Below are positions 44,197-54,596 of a stretch of 64,000 bases of DNA, piece after piece. The position numbers were made by a program, and so were the translations under genes. The DNA is taken from the NCBI GenBank assembly GCA_900319245.1, contig ONNQ01000014.1, forward strand, positions 17,422 to 81,421, in the 5' to 3' direction. Each line of letters opens with the position of its first letter. Position 1 is the first letter of the stretch. The notes beneath the pieces were generated by a model. The model made no database searches. It saw only the letters and a program-made list of their open reading frames with translations, and was not told where the DNA came from. Source of the stretch: an uncultured Lachnospiraceae bacterium. Lineage in GTDB: Bacteria > Bacillota > Clostridia > Lachnospirales > Lachnospiraceae.

Positions 44197-44226
44197 GCCT
44201 GCAGTACAAACCTGCAGGCTTTCCTT
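44197..44226 (+). terminator. Terminator after tyrS
   Basis: A perfect 8-bp stem (44197-44204 with 44212-44219) and TACAAAC loop are followed by TTTCCTT. The T-run is imperfect, so termination may be partial and some transcript may reach ilvB. Confidence 0.7.
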
Positions 44227-44287
44227 GAAAAAGGACGTTTAATGGGTCACCGGAAGAGGCCTGAAACTGATATCAGGAGGAACATAG

Positions 44288-45946
44288 ATGATAGCAGCGG
44301 ATGCATTTGTGAAATGTCTGGAGAAAGAAGGCGTGGAATACGTCTTTGGATATCCCGGAGTGGCAATCTGTCCAATCTTCAACAGTATTTTGGATACGAA
44401 TATTAAGACGATCCTGGTGAGACAGGAGCAGAACGCAGCGCATGAGGCGAGCGGATATGCGAGAATTACCGGCAAGGTCGGCGTCGCCGTGGTCACAAGC
44501 GGCCCCGGCGCGACCAATCTGATCACGGGCATCGCCACTGCGTTTGCGGACAGCATACCGCTAGTATGCATCACGGGACAGGTGAACAGCAGCCTTATGG
44601 GAAGCGATGTCTTCCAGGAGGTCGACGTCTCCGGCGCCTGCGAGTCCTTCGTCAAATTCAGCTATATCGTGCGCAAGGCCTCCGATATTCCGAGGATCAT
44701 CAAGGAAGCCTTCCACATTGCCGGCACAGGCCGCAAGGGCCCCGTCCTCATCGATATTCCGATCGACGTGCAGAATGCGGAGATCCGCAAATTCGAGTAC
44801 CCGGAGACCGTCAATATCCGCACCTACAAGCCCACGATCACGGGACACGCGGTGCAGATCAAGAAAGTCATCAAGGAGCTCAACAGAGCCAAGCGGCCCA
44901 TTATCTGCGCGGGCGGCGGCGTGCATCTGAGTGGCGCCAAGGAAGAACTGCGCAAATTTGTCGAGACCAACGATATTCCTGTCGTGTGTACCATGATGGG
45001 TCTGGGCACGCTGCCCACCGAGCATTTTCTGTTCTATGGCATGGTCGGCAACAACGGGCAGGCTTACGGCAACAGGGCCATGAATGACGCGGATATGATC
45101 ATCATGGTCGGCGCCCGTGTGGCGGACCGCTCTGTCAGTCAGCCGGATCTGATCACAGAGAACAAGGTCCTGGTCCACATTGATGTGGATCCCGCGGAGA
45201 TCGGCAAGAACGCGGGTCCTACGATCCCTCTGGTCGGCGACATCAAGCATGTCTTCGAGGAGTTCAATAAAGCGACGATCACAGCCGACTATTCCCTCTG
45301 GATCGACAAGCTGGACGGCTACAAGGACGACACCCAGAATGCGTCCCGCAGAAAGCGCCATATGTATTCATCGACGCTCACGGAAGAGGAGATCAACGCG
45401 CTTACCGTTAATCCCGAGATCTTCGTAAAGCGCCTCTCCAGAGCGATGAAGAAGGACGCCGTCTATGTGGCGGACGTCGGACAGAACCAGCTTTGGTCCT
45501 GCGCCAACTGCGTGATCCGGGAAGGACGCTTCCTCACAAGCGGCGGCATGGGCACAATGGGCTATGCAGTGCCGGCGGCGCTCGGCGCTAAGCTCGGCGC
45601 ACCGGACAGACAGGTCGTTGCGGTATGCGGCGACGGCGGCTTCCAGATGACCATGATGGAACTGGCTACGATGAAACAGTATAATGTGCCTGTCAAAATC
45701 GTGATCCTCCGCAATAATGTACTGGGGCTGGTCCGTCAGTATCAGCACTTCACCTATCAGGACCGCTTCTCCGTCATTGACCTTGGCGACTCCATCCCGG
45801 ATTTCAAGAAGCTGGCCGACGCATACGGCATTCGCTATCAGCAGATCGCGGCGGTGGAAGAGATGGACAGCGGGATCGAAGCGTTCCTTTCAGATGACGA
45901 GGCGACGATCCTGGAAGTGATCGTGGATCCCAAGCTCGTTGTATAA
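44288..45946 (+). CDS. ilvB: Acetolactate synthase large subunit
   Basis: A thiamine-diphosphate enzyme making acetolactate (valine, leucine) or acetohydroxybutyrate (isoleucine). The 552-residue protein has the catalytic glutamate region RQEQNAAHEASGYA, SGPGATNLITGIATA, the central FAD-type domain, and the ThDP motif beginning GDGGFQMTMMEL and ending RNN. It is the biosynthetic rather than catabolic type, judged by the partner small-subunit genes that follow. AGGAGG lies before the start. The short ilv leader shows no T-box and no leader peptide rich in branched-chain residues. Confidence 0.95.
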   Translation: MIAADAFVKCLEKEGVEYVFGYPGVAICPIFNSILDTNIKTILVRQEQNAAHEASGYARITGKVGVAVVTSGPGATNLITGIATAFADSIPLVCITGQVNSSLMGSDVFQEVDVSGACESFVKFSYIVRKASDIPRIIKEAFHIAGTGRKGPVLIDIPIDVQNAEIRKFEYPETVNIRTYKPTITGHAVQIKKVIKELNRAKRPIICAGGGVHLSGAKEELRKFVETNDIPVVCTMMGLGTLPTEHFLFYGMVGNNGQAYGNRAMNDADMIIMVGARVADRSVSQPDLITENKVLVHIDVDPAEIGKNAGPTIPLVGDIKHVFEEFNKATITADYSLWIDKLDGYKDDTQNASRRKRHMYSSTLTEEEINALTVNPEIFVKRLSRAMKKDAVYVADVGQNQLWSCANCVIREGRFLTSGGMGTMGYAVPAALGAKLGAPDRQVVAVCGDGGFQMTMMELATMKQYNVPVKIVILRNNVLGLVRQYQHFTYQDRFSVIDLGDSIPDFKKLADAYGIRYQQIAAVEEMDSGIEAFLSDDEATILEVIVDPKLVV

Positions 45947-46028
45947 GGATCCTTGAGGCGCATGAAGCGCCTTGCAGGCTCTAGGATTGCTGCTGAAATT
46001 AATCGGATTTTAAAATGAGGGATCAGTT

Positions 46029-46517
46029 ATGAAGAGAATCTATTCTGTGCTGGTAGAGAACCGCTCCGGTGTGCTCTGTAAGGTGGCCGGATTATTTTGG
46101 CGCAGATGTTTTAATATCGACTCCCTGGCCGTGGGAGAGACGGAAGACAAGAATGTCTCCAATATGGTCATTGTCTCAAGCGGCGACCGCAGGACGCTCG
46201 AACAGATCGAGAAACAGCTCAACAAAAAGCTGGACGTCATCAAGGTCAAGACCTTTGACGAGACAGAGAGCATCAACAGAGAGCTGATGCTTGTCAAGGT
46301 GCGCTACAACCGCTCCAACAGGAAAGACATCATGGAGAACTGTGAGATCATGGACGCCAAAATCGTGGATATGTCCAAGACCATGATGACCATCCAGATG
46401 TGCGATACGCCCGAGAGAGTGCAGATCTTCCTCGATACGCTGCGCACAGTCAGCATCATTGAGATCGCGAGGACCGGAACCCTGGCGCTTCTTAAGTGCT
46501 CCGAGCAGGGCAAATAA
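46029..46517 (+). CDS. ilvN: Acetolactate synthase small (regulatory) subunit, first copy
   Basis: Regulatory ACT-domain subunit that activates the large subunit and carries valine feedback. The 162-residue protein begins RIYSVLVENRSGVLCKVAGLFWRRCFNIDSLAVG, an ACT domain, and continues with the C-terminal subunit domain ending RTGTLALLKC. It lies 82 bases after ilvB. A second, distinct small subunit follows at 46732; the two differ at most positions outside the core, so this is an old duplication, not a recent one. Confidence 0.93.
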   Translation: MKRIYSVLVENRSGVLCKVAGLFWRRCFNIDSLAVGETEDKNVSNMVIVSSGDRRTLEQIEKQLNKKLDVIKVKTFDETESINRELMLVKVRYNRSNRKDIMENCEIMDAKIVDMSKTMMTIQMCDTPERVQIFLDTLRTVSIIEIARTGTLALLKCSEQGK

Positions 46518-46625
46518 GACGAACGGAAGGAGATCCGCAGGCGGCAGGACCGGATCCGGCCATGAATCCGGAGCCAAATATAGGCAAAATTGCCAATTAT
46601 GATGCCTGACCGCGCCTTTTTGGGT

Positions 46626-46654
46626 TTGACTTGACTGGGAAGCCGCGTTATAAT
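46626..46654 (+). promoter_or_regulatory. Promoter of the second small-subunit gene
   Basis: TTGACT (46626-46631), 17 bases, TATAAT (46649-46654); a second TTGACT begins at 46631. The copies AATTGCCAATT (near 46589) and CAATTTGGC (near 46660) around it may be operator half-sites. It lets the second regulatory subunit be made independently of ilvB. Confidence 0.75.
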
Positions 46655-46731
46655 TAGTGCAATTTGGCAAAACGTTAAAAATATTCATCGGATAAATGAA
46701 TGAAATTCATCATACGAAGGGACAAGATGAA

Positions 46732-47253
46732 ATGAGTGAAGTAACCAATAAAAAGGTGTTTCAGATCCTCGTAGACAATAACTCCGGCGTACTGAGCCGC
46801 ATCGCAGGTCTGTTCTCCCGAAGAGGGTATAACATTGAGAGTATCACGGCAGGCGTCACGGCAGAGCCTACCATTACCCGCATCACCGTTGTTACTTCCG
46901 GTGACAACGATATTATGGAGCAGATCGAGAAGCAGGTCAGTAAACTCGTGGACGTCAGAGATATCCACGAACTCAAGCCGGACGAGAGCGTTTTCCGTGA
47001 ACTTGCCATGATCAAGGTCAGAGCCAACGCGGACCAGAGAGAAAATGTGATCGCCCTGACAAACATCTTCAGAGGAAGCATCATCGACGTCTCGAATGAG
47101 AGCCTTATGATCGAAATCACCGGCAACTCCGGCAAGATCGACGCATTCTTAAAGCTTGTCAGCGGATATGAGATCCTGGAGCTGGCCAGAACGGGCGTCG
47201 CAGGACTCGGACGCGGCACCAAGAACGTCATCTATCTCGACAAGCTGATCTGA
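46732..47253 (+). CDS. ilvH: Acetolactate synthase small (regulatory) subunit, second copy
   Basis: The 173-residue protein is a complete IlvH-type subunit: FQILVDNNSGVLSRIAGLFSRRGYNIESITAGVT (ACT domain), VVTSGDNDIMEQIEKQVSKLVDV, and the C-terminal domain with RTGVAGLGRG. It is closer to the common IlvH pattern than the first copy. GGGA lies nine bases before ATG 46732; ATG 46696 is a possible earlier start without a ribosome site. It has its own promoter and precedes ilvC. Confidence 0.93.
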   Translation: MSEVTNKKVFQILVDNNSGVLSRIAGLFSRRGYNIESITAGVTAEPTITRITVVTSGDNDIMEQIEKQVSKLVDVRDIHELKPDESVFRELAMIKVRANADQRENVIALTNIFRGSIIDVSNESLMIEITGNSGKIDAFLKLVSGYEILELARTGVAGLGRGTKNVIYLDKLI

Positions 47254-47289
47254 CTTTTAAGGCCAGCTAGTGATGTGATGAGGCACAGC

Positions 47290-47393
47290 CAGTCGGTGTT
47301 GTGACCAAGCACCGCTAATCGGTGTTGTGACCAAGCACCGCTAATCGGTGTTTTGACCAGGCGCCACCCAATCAGTTTTCTGCCCGGCCCGGC
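47290..47393 (+). repeat. 26-bp tandem repeats in the ilvH-ilvC spacer
   Basis: Units at 47290-47315 and 47316-47341 are almost identical; 47342-47367 has a few changes and 47368-47393 is weakly related. Each good unit contains CGGTG and CACCG 11 bases apart and could form a small hairpin. The array ends about 40 bases before the ilvC ribosome binding site. Confidence 0.92.
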
Positions 47394-47419
47394 AAGGATC
47401 GGAGCCGGTGGAGATATAA

Positions 47420-48475
<1,056 letters not shown>

Positions 48476-48489
48476 TATTAAAATCAGCA

Positions 48490-48560
48490 CCCCGAAAAAA
48501 GAAATAAATAAAGGCCCGGTAAGCTTGCTTACCGGGCCTGTTTTAATTCTTTTTTCGGGG
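48490..48560. terminator. Bidirectional nested terminator between ilvC and leuC
   Basis: A perfect inner stem (48512-48523 with 48528-48539) is nested in a second perfect inverted repeat (48490-48503 with 48547-48560) that carries A6 and T6 tracts. It can terminate transcription in both directions. Confidence 0.9.
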
Positions 48561-48590
48561 CGGCCAAGGCGCGAAGCGCCTCTGGCCTAT

Positions 48591-49895
48591 TTATACAATC
48601 TTTCCCGCCAGCGCACACCTTGCAGCGGTTACGGGCGAAGCCAGATAGATGTTGACCTTGGAGGTTCCCATTCTGCCCAGGAAGTTGCGGTTGTTGGTGG
48701 CAACGACCACTTCGTTGTCGGTCAGGATACCGCCGGCTCTGCCACAGCAGAGACCGCAGCCGGGTGTCGTGATCATGGCGCCTGCCTCGGCGAGGATGTC
48801 CAGCGTGCCGTCTGCAAGGGCTTCTTTGTAGATCTTGCGGCTGGCCGGTGTGACGATCAGCTTGACGAAAGGAGCAATCTGTTTGCCCTTCAAGACGGCA
48901 GCTGCTGCCTGCAGGTCCTCGAGTCGTCCGTTGGTGCAGGAACCGATGAAGACCTGGTCCACGCGAATGCTGCCATCCTGGATGAGACCAACGCCGGGAA
49001 CAATGCTTCCTTCTTCCATGGAAGCGGCTTCTGCGATGACTTGAGAGACGGGTTTGATCTTGTCGACCTGGGAAGGGCAAGCCATGACGGGAACAAAATC
49101 TTCCGCGCGGTAATTGAGTACCTTTGCATACTCGGCATCTTCATCGCCGTGAAGGGTCATGAGGAAATCGTCCAGTCCATCCAGGCCGCAGTACTGCGCG
49201 GTCTTCTCGTCCGGAGAGAAGAGGCCGCACTTGGCGCCGCACTCTACGGTCATATTGGACATGGTCATGCGGCTTGCCACAGACATGGCGTCCACGGTGC
49301 TGCCCGCAAATTCCAGAGATTTGTAGGTAGCGCCGTCCGCCCTGAGGTCACCGATGATAGTCAGGATGATGTCCTTGGACGTGACGCCTTCAGGAAGTTC
49401 TCCCTCGATATTGACGCGGATGGTCTCGGGGACGCGGACCCAGAGCTTGCCGGTTCCGAGAATACTTGCCATCTCGGTATATCCGATGCCGGTGGAGAAA
49501 GCGCCTACACAGCCGTATGTAACGGTGTGGGAGTCAGTTCCAAACGCTACATCGCCGGGCTTTACATACCCTGCCTCCGTCATCAGCTGGTGGCAGATGC
49601 CGTCGGAACGGTGTACGTTCTTGACACCGTACTTGTCACAGAACTCATCGCCGATGCGGTGGTGACGGGGATCATCCAGCTGGCTGGCGGGAACGAGATG
49701 GTCATAGATGAGGACCATCTTGTCCGGATCCCAGATCTTGGTAAAGCCCATCTCTTCAAACTTGTCTTTTACAAAAGGAATAAAAATATCGTGGATCATG
49801 ACGCGGTCAACATTGACCGTGATGATGTCACCGGCCTTTACAGAAGGCGCGCCGATATTATGTGCAAATATTTTTTCAATCAGAGTGGATCCCAT
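48591..49895 (-). CDS. Aconitase-family dehydratase large subunit, pair A (LeuC-like)
   Basis: The 434-residue protein belongs to the 3-isopropylmalate dehydratase/homoaconitase large-subunit family (4Fe-4S hydro-lyases). It shows GTDSHT, GSCTNGR (first cluster cysteine) and GCGLCCGR (the other two cluster cysteines; most LeuC have GCGPCLG). Its small subunit lies directly upstream at 49907. Likely substrate is 3-isopropylmalate in leucine synthesis, given the ilv neighbours, but 2,3-dimethylmalate or homocitrate-type substrates cannot be excluded because a second pair is present. AGGAGGA lies before the start. It is the last gene of the four-gene reverse operon. Confidence 0.85.
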   Translation of the reverse strand: MGSTLIEKIFAHNIGAPSVKAGDIITVNVDRVMIHDIFIPFVKDKFEEMGFTKIWDPDKMVLIYDHLVPASQLDDPRHHRIGDEFCDKYGVKNVHRSDGICHQLMTEAGYVKPGDVAFGTDSHTVTYGCVGAFSTGIGYTEMASILGTGKLWVRVPETIRVNIEGELPEGVTSKDIILTIIGDLRADGATYKSLEFAGSTVDAMSVASRMTMSNMTVECGAKCGLFSPDEKTAQYCGLDGLDDFLMTLHGDEDAEYAKVLNYRAEDFVPVMACPSQVDKIKPVSQVIAEAASMEEGSIVPGVGLIQDGSIRVDQVFIGSCTNGRLEDLQAAAAVLKGKQIAPFVKLIVTPASRKIYKEALADGTLDILAEAGAMITTPGCGLCCGRAGGILTDNEVVVATNNRNFLGRMGTSKVNIYLASPVTAARCALAGKIV

Positions 49896-49906
49896 GCGCG
49901 TTCCTC

Positions 49907-50401
<495 letters not shown>

Positions 50402-50427
50402 AGTAATCCTCATTTCTATGCAATGAT

Positions 50428-51678
50428 TTAATACGTGTAGGGCGATACGATCTCGCCTGCGATCGCGGAAGCCGTGACCGTGGCGGCGCTTCCCAGATAT
50501 ACAAAGGAGTTCTTATCGCCTGCGCGTCCCTTGAAGTTGCGGGTGCCGGTACTGATCAGCACCTCGCCCGCGCCGATGACGCCCTGACAGCTTCCCCAGC
50601 AGACGCTGCAGTTGGGGTTCATGACCATGGCGCCGGCTTCCATGAAGATGTCCAGAAGTCCCTCACGGAGGGCCTGTCTGTAGACGGCCTGACTGGCAGG
50701 AACAACCAGGAAGCGGACCTTGTCAGCGACCTTGTGGCCCTTGAGGATCGATGCGCCAAGGCGCAGGTCCTCGATGCGGCCGTTGTTGCAGGAACCAAGG
50801 AAAGCTTCATTGATCTTTACGCCCTTGACATCGTCGACAGGCGCCAGATTGTCCACGAAATGGGGCTTGGCCACGACAGGAACGATGGAAGAGAGATCGA
50901 TATCGTAGGTCTTCTCAAATACGGCGTTCTCATCGCTTGCAAAGCAGGCAGCGGGCTTTCTGCCGCCGTGCTCCTCGAGGTAGGCGAGGGTGATGTCGTC
51001 GACTTCCATGAGCGCCGTTTTGGCACCGGCTTCCACGCAGAGATTGCAGATGGAGATACGGTCGCTCATAGAGAGCGTCTTCATGCCTTCACCCACAAAT
51101 TCCATGGCGTGGTAATTGGCGCCGTTGGCACCGATCATGCCGATGATGGTCAGGATCAGATCGCGCGCCGTTACGCGGTCGTTCAGCTTTCCGGTCAGAT
51201 TGAAGCGGAGCGTCTCCGGAACCATGACCCAGGAGCCGCCGGTCACCATGCCGTAGAGATAATCGGTGCATCCTACGCCCGTACCGAAAGCGCCCAGAGC
51301 GCCGTATGCGCAAGTGTGGCTGTCAGCGCCAAAAATCAGCTGGCCGGGGACCACGTGATTCTCGCACATGATCTGGTGACATACGCCGGCGCCCTCATAG
51401 AAGGTGATGCCGTGCTCTCTGGCAAAATCCCGCATCTTCTTCTGCGAAGCCGCTGTCTTGGGGCTGTCGCAGGGGACATTGTGGTCGACGATCCAGACCA
51501 GCTTGTCCTTGTCCGCAATCCGGGGATTCTTCAGTTTATTGTACATATCAATCGTCAGATGGGTCGTACCGTCGTTGCTCATCAGATAGTCGAGTGTGAC
51601 GGTGTGGATCTCGCCGGCGTGTACAGTGCTTACGCCTGCCGCGCGAGCGATGATCTTTTCAGCAATTGTCATTCCCAT
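50428..51678 (-). CDS. Aconitase-family dehydratase large subunit, pair B
   Basis: The 416-residue protein is of normal LeuC-type length, with GADSHTCAYGALGAFGTGVG and GSCNNGRIEDLR (threonine of the usual SCTNGR replaced by asparagine). The second cluster motif is NCSVCWGSCQG rather than GCGPCLG. The three cluster cysteines appear kept, so an active enzyme is likely. The altered surroundings hint at a substrate other than that of pair A. Candidates from the family are isopropylmalate, dimethylmalate, citramalate and homoaconitate. AGGAGG lies six bases before the start. Confidence 0.82.
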   Translation of the reverse strand: MGMTIAEKIIARAAGVSTVHAGEIHTVTLDYLMSNDGTTHLTIDMYNKLKNPRIADKDKLVWIVDHNVPCDSPKTAASQKKMRDFAREHGITFYEGAGVCHQIMCENHVVPGQLIFGADSHTCAYGALGAFGTGVGCTDYLYGMVTGGSWVMVPETLRFNLTGKLNDRVTARDLILTIIGMIGANGANYHAMEFVGEGMKTLSMSDRISICNLCVEAGAKTALMEVDDITLAYLEEHGGRKPAACFASDENAVFEKTYDIDLSSIVPVVAKPHFVDNLAPVDDVKGVKINEAFLGSCNNGRIEDLRLGASILKGHKVADKVRFLVVPASQAVYRQALREGLLDIFMEAGAMVMNPNCSVCWGSCQGVIGAGEVLISTGTRNFKGRAGDKNSFVYLGSAATVTASAIAGEIVSPYTY

Positions 51679-51713
51679 GTTATTCCTCCTTTATCAAAGC
51701 GCACCGAGCGGCA

Positions 51714-52184
51714 TTACATGTTGTCCAGAGAGGAGATGAGTCCGCCCTGGTCAAGGATCTTCTGAAGATGCGCGGGGAGCCTGGTGCAGGAGAAGGTCCG
51801 ATCGCCTGCCGTCACAATTCCCTTTTCCATGTCCAGAGAGATCTCGTCGCCGCTTTTCACTGCGTCGTAAAGCCCGTCACATACGATTGCCGGAAGTCCA
51901 ATATTGATGGAATTTCTGTAAAAGATCCTGGCAAAGGAAGGGGCGAGAACAGCGCGTACGCCCAGCGCCTTCAAGACGGCGGGGGCCTGCTCGCGGGAGG
52001 AGCCGCAGCCAAAATTGCTGTCTGCTACGACAAAATCACCGGGTCTGACATTCGACGCGAAGTCCGCATCGAGAGATTCAAAGGCGTGGGCCTTCATCTC
52101 GTCGACAGTGGGATAGAGAAGATACTGCGACGCGATGATCTGGTCGGTGTCCACATCCTTGTTAAAACGGAATACTTTACCCAT
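51714..52184 (-). CDS. Aconitase-family dehydratase small subunit, pair B
   Basis: The 156-residue protein has NKDVDTDQIIASQYLLYPT and DSNFGCGSSREQAPAVLKALG, the two small-subunit signatures. It is the first gene of the reverse four-gene operon (small B, large B, small A, large A). AAGGAG lies seven bases before the start. The promoter probably lies in the 158-base spacer shared with ruvA, but its hexamers are weak. I see no T-box or leader peptide there. Confidence 0.83.
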   Translation of the reverse strand: MGKVFRFNKDVDTDQIIASQYLLYPTVDEMKAHAFESLDADFASNVRPGDFVVADSNFGCGSSREQAPAVLKALGVRAVLAPSFARIFYRNSINIGLPAIVCDGLYDAVKSGDEISLDMEKGIVTAGDRTFSCTRLPAHLQKILDQGGLISSLDNM

Positions 52185-52249
52185 AGATTTGCTCCTTTTC
52201 GTATATTAATGCGTTAAATTATCTTAACACAGAACGGTCAGAATGAAAA

Positions 52250-52278
52250 TTGTAAAAGGGGTTGCAGGGATGTATAAT
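52250..52278 (+). promoter_or_regulatory. Promoter of ruvAB
   Basis: TTGTAA (52250-52255), 17 bases, TATAAT (52273-52278), with TG directly before the -10. No convincing LexA box is seen near it. Confidence 0.75.
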
Positions 52279-52342
52279 ATTACTCATTATTGGGAAGGTA
52301 TGCGCGAAATGCATCTTCCAGTGAGGACAAGGTATTATATAG

Positions 52343-53005
52343 ATGATCGCTTTTTTGAGAGGATATGTCGCTGCGGTGTATGACGGAGCGGCAGTTATAG
52401 ATGTAAACGGAATCGGTTATGAGGTGAGGGTGTCAGGTGAGACTGTGCAGAGGCTTGCGTCGGCAGGACGCGACACGGAAGTCCTCGTCTACACATACAC
52501 CTATCTCAGAGAGGACCAGATCGCGCTCTACGGCTTTATGTCCAGAGAGGATCTGGAGCTGTTCAAGCTTCTGATCACGGTGAGCGGGATTGGCCCCAAG
52601 GGCGGGCTTGCACTGCTCTCTGTCGGCACAGCGGATGATCTGCGATTTGCGATCATGACGGGAGATTCCAAGATGATCGCCAGGGCGCCGGGCGTCGGAA
52701 AGAAGACGGCAGAGCGCCTGATCCTGGAGCTTCGCGACAAGGTGGCTGGCATGCACGACGCGGAGATGATGGCGATTGCGGCAGGTGCTTCCGACGGCAG
52801 CGGTTGGGACAGCCTTGCAGCGGGCGGCGGAACCATCGACAACACAGACGCCGCAGCGGAAGCCGTGGAGGCGCTGTCAGCGCTCGGCTATTCCAGGGCG
52901 GAGGCAACCAAGGCGGTGCGCACAGCACGAGACGACGCGCAGAAGGCCGGCACAGAGCTTTCCGATACGGAGAGCATTCTTAAGGCGGCGCTTCGGTATC
53001 TATAA
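52343..53005 (+). CDS. ruvA: Holliday junction DNA helicase subunit RuvA
   Basis: RuvA binds Holliday junctions and loads the RuvB motor. The 220-residue protein has the N-terminal OB domain (MIAFLRGYVAAVYDGAAVIDVNGIGYEV), two helix-hairpin-helix motifs (TVSGIGPKGGLALL and APGVGKKTAERLILEL), and a C-terminal domain ending ALSALGYSRAEATKAVR. The interdomain linker (about 145-165) is longer than usual and rich in Gly, Ser and Ala. The ribosome binding site is weak. Confidence 0.97.
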   Translation: MIAFLRGYVAAVYDGAAVIDVNGIGYEVRVSGETVQRLASAGRDTEVLVYTYTYLREDQIALYGFMSREDLELFKLLITVSGIGPKGGLALLSVGTADDLRFAIMTGDSKMIARAPGVGKKTAERLILELRDKVAGMHDAEMMAIAAGASDGSGWDSLAAGGGTIDNTDAAAEAVEALSALGYSRAEATKAVRTARDDAQKAGTELSDTESILKAALRYL

Positions 53006-53100
53006 GTGGTATCAGAGAAGGGAATCTTCGAGTGGTATCATAGAAGGACGTCTGTGAGTGATGCCCCTAAGCATGGGCAGGATATAAGGCAGGTTTTTAT

Positions 53101-54105
53101 ATGCAGAGAAGAATGATAGAGACCAATTTTACGGAAGAGGACAGCCGCATTGAGGGAACGCTGAGGCCCCAGCGGCTGAGCGAATATGTGGGGCAGAGAA
53201 AGCTCAAGGAGAGCCTGGGGATTTCCATCGAGGCGGCCAAGCAGAGGGGAGAACCCCTGGACCACCTTTTGTTCTACGGCCCTCCCGGACTGGGAAAGAC
53301 GACGATTTCTAATATTATTGCCAATGAGATGGGCGTCGGCATCAAGATCACGAGTGGTCCGGCGATCGAGAAGCCGGGCGATATGGCTGCCATCCTCAAT
53401 GGACTGAAGGAAAATGATATTCTGTTCGTGGATGAGATCCACCGCCTGAACAAGCAGGTGGAGGAGGTTCTGTATCCGGCCATGGAGGATTTTGCCATCG
53501 ATATACTGATCGGAAAGGGCGCGACGGCTAAGTCCATCCGTCTGGACCTGCCCCGGTTTACGCTGGTCGGCGCGACAACGAGGGCTGGACTTTTATCGGC
53601 ACCCCTCAGGGACCGATTCGGTGAGATCCACAGACTGGAATTTTATAATACGCAGGACCTCAAACAGATTGTCATGGCAAGCGCCGCAAAGCTGCGAGTT
53701 CCGATCGATGAGGAAGGCGCCGTGGAGCTGGCGCGCAGAAGCCGCGGAACGCCCAGGCTTGCTAACAGGATTTTGAAAAGGGTGCGCGATTACGCGCAGG
53801 TAAGGTTTGACGGAAGAATCACATTGGAGGTGGCCCGTACAGCGCTGGACCTTATGGACGTGGACCGGATGGGACTGGACCGGGCGGACAGGAATTTCCT
53901 GTTCACACTGATCGATAAGTTCGGCGGCGGTCCTGCCGGCCTTGACACAATGGCAGCCGCAATCGGAGAGGATCCCGGCACATTAGAGGACCTTGTGGAG
54001 CCCTATCTGCTTCAGAACGGCCTGATCAACAGGACGCCCCGTGGAAGGATGGCAACGCAGGAAGCCTATCGGCATCTGGGCATCCCCTATGCAGCAGAGG
54101 AGTAA
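53101..54105 (+). CDS. ruvB: Holliday junction DNA helicase subunit RuvB
   Basis: RuvB is the AAA+ motor of branch migration. The 334-residue protein has [11 protein letters not shown], Walker [13 protein letters not shown], Walker B DEIHRL, sensor [10 protein letters not shown] with the following PLRDRFG, and the winged-helix end [16 protein letters not shown]. It lies 95 bases after ruvA, and zapA follows. Confidence 0.98.
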   Translation: MQRRMIETNFTEEDSRIEGTLRPQRLSEYVGQRKLKESLGISIEAAKQRGEPLDHLLFYGPPGLGKTTISNIIANEMGVGIKITSGPAIEKPGDMAAILNGLKENDILFVDEIHRLNKQVEEVLYPAMEDFAIDILIGKGATAKSIRLDLPRFTLVGATTRAGLLSAPLRDRFGEIHRLEFYNTQDLKQIVMASAAKLRVPIDEEGAVELARRSRGTPRLANRILKRVRDYAQVRFDGRITLEVARTALDLMDVDRMGLDRADRNFLFTLIDKFGGGPAGLDTMAAAIGEDPGTLEDLVEPYLLQNGLINRTPRGRMATQEAYRHLGIPYAAEE

Positions 54106-54133
54106 TGGTGAAAACACCGGAATGGAGATGAAT

Positions 54134-54487
54134 ATGGCACAGAAGACAGAAGCACAGGTCACCATTGGCGGCAAAACCTACACACTCAGTGGCTATGAGA
54201 GCGAGGAATACATTCTCAAGGTGGCCGAGTATCTAAACGGAAAGATCGACGAACTGACTGCAGACTCAGAGTACGCCAAGATCCCCACGGATATGCGGCA
54301 GCTCCTCTTAAATCTCAACATCGCCGACGACTATTTCAAGATGAAGGCGCAAAATGAGGAGCTCGCAGCACTGATTGACAAAAAAGATAATGAACTCTAT
54401 GATATCAAACACGATCTTGTGGCGGCGCAGATGAAGCTGGGACAGGCGGTTGACGGTGGAAAATCCGGCAAATTGTCGGCGAAATGA
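54134..54487 (+). CDS. zapA: Cell-division protein ZapA
   Basis: ZapA crosslinks FtsZ filaments at the Z ring. The 117-residue protein has the N-terminal globular part (AQVTIGGKTYTLSGYESEEYILKVAEYLNGKI) and a C-terminal helix suited to coiled-coil dimers. I chose ATG 54134 because GGAG lies six bases upstream; ATGs at 54122 and 54128 are alternatives. It follows ruvB closely, an order common in clostridia. Confidence 0.9.
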   Translation: MAQKTEAQVTIGGKTYTLSGYESEEYILKVAEYLNGKIDELTADSEYAKIPTDMRQLLLNLNIADDYFKMKAQNEELAALIDKKDNELYDIKHDLVAAQMKLGQAVDGGKSGKLSAK

Positions 54488-54596
54488 TGTCCGTAAACGA
54501 ATATCATACATGATGACTGGAATCGATAATGGATATTGATCATAGAAATCATGAATAGAATCGGATGTATTTAGAAACAGATATAGGAGACAGTGA

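Noticed and set aside
44227-44287. Leader-peptide attenuator for ilvB
   Set aside because: The spacer is too short and has no small frame rich in Ile, Leu or Val codons.
47290-47393. Possible CRISPR array
   Set aside because: The 26-bp units are directly adjacent with no spacers, and no cas genes are present.
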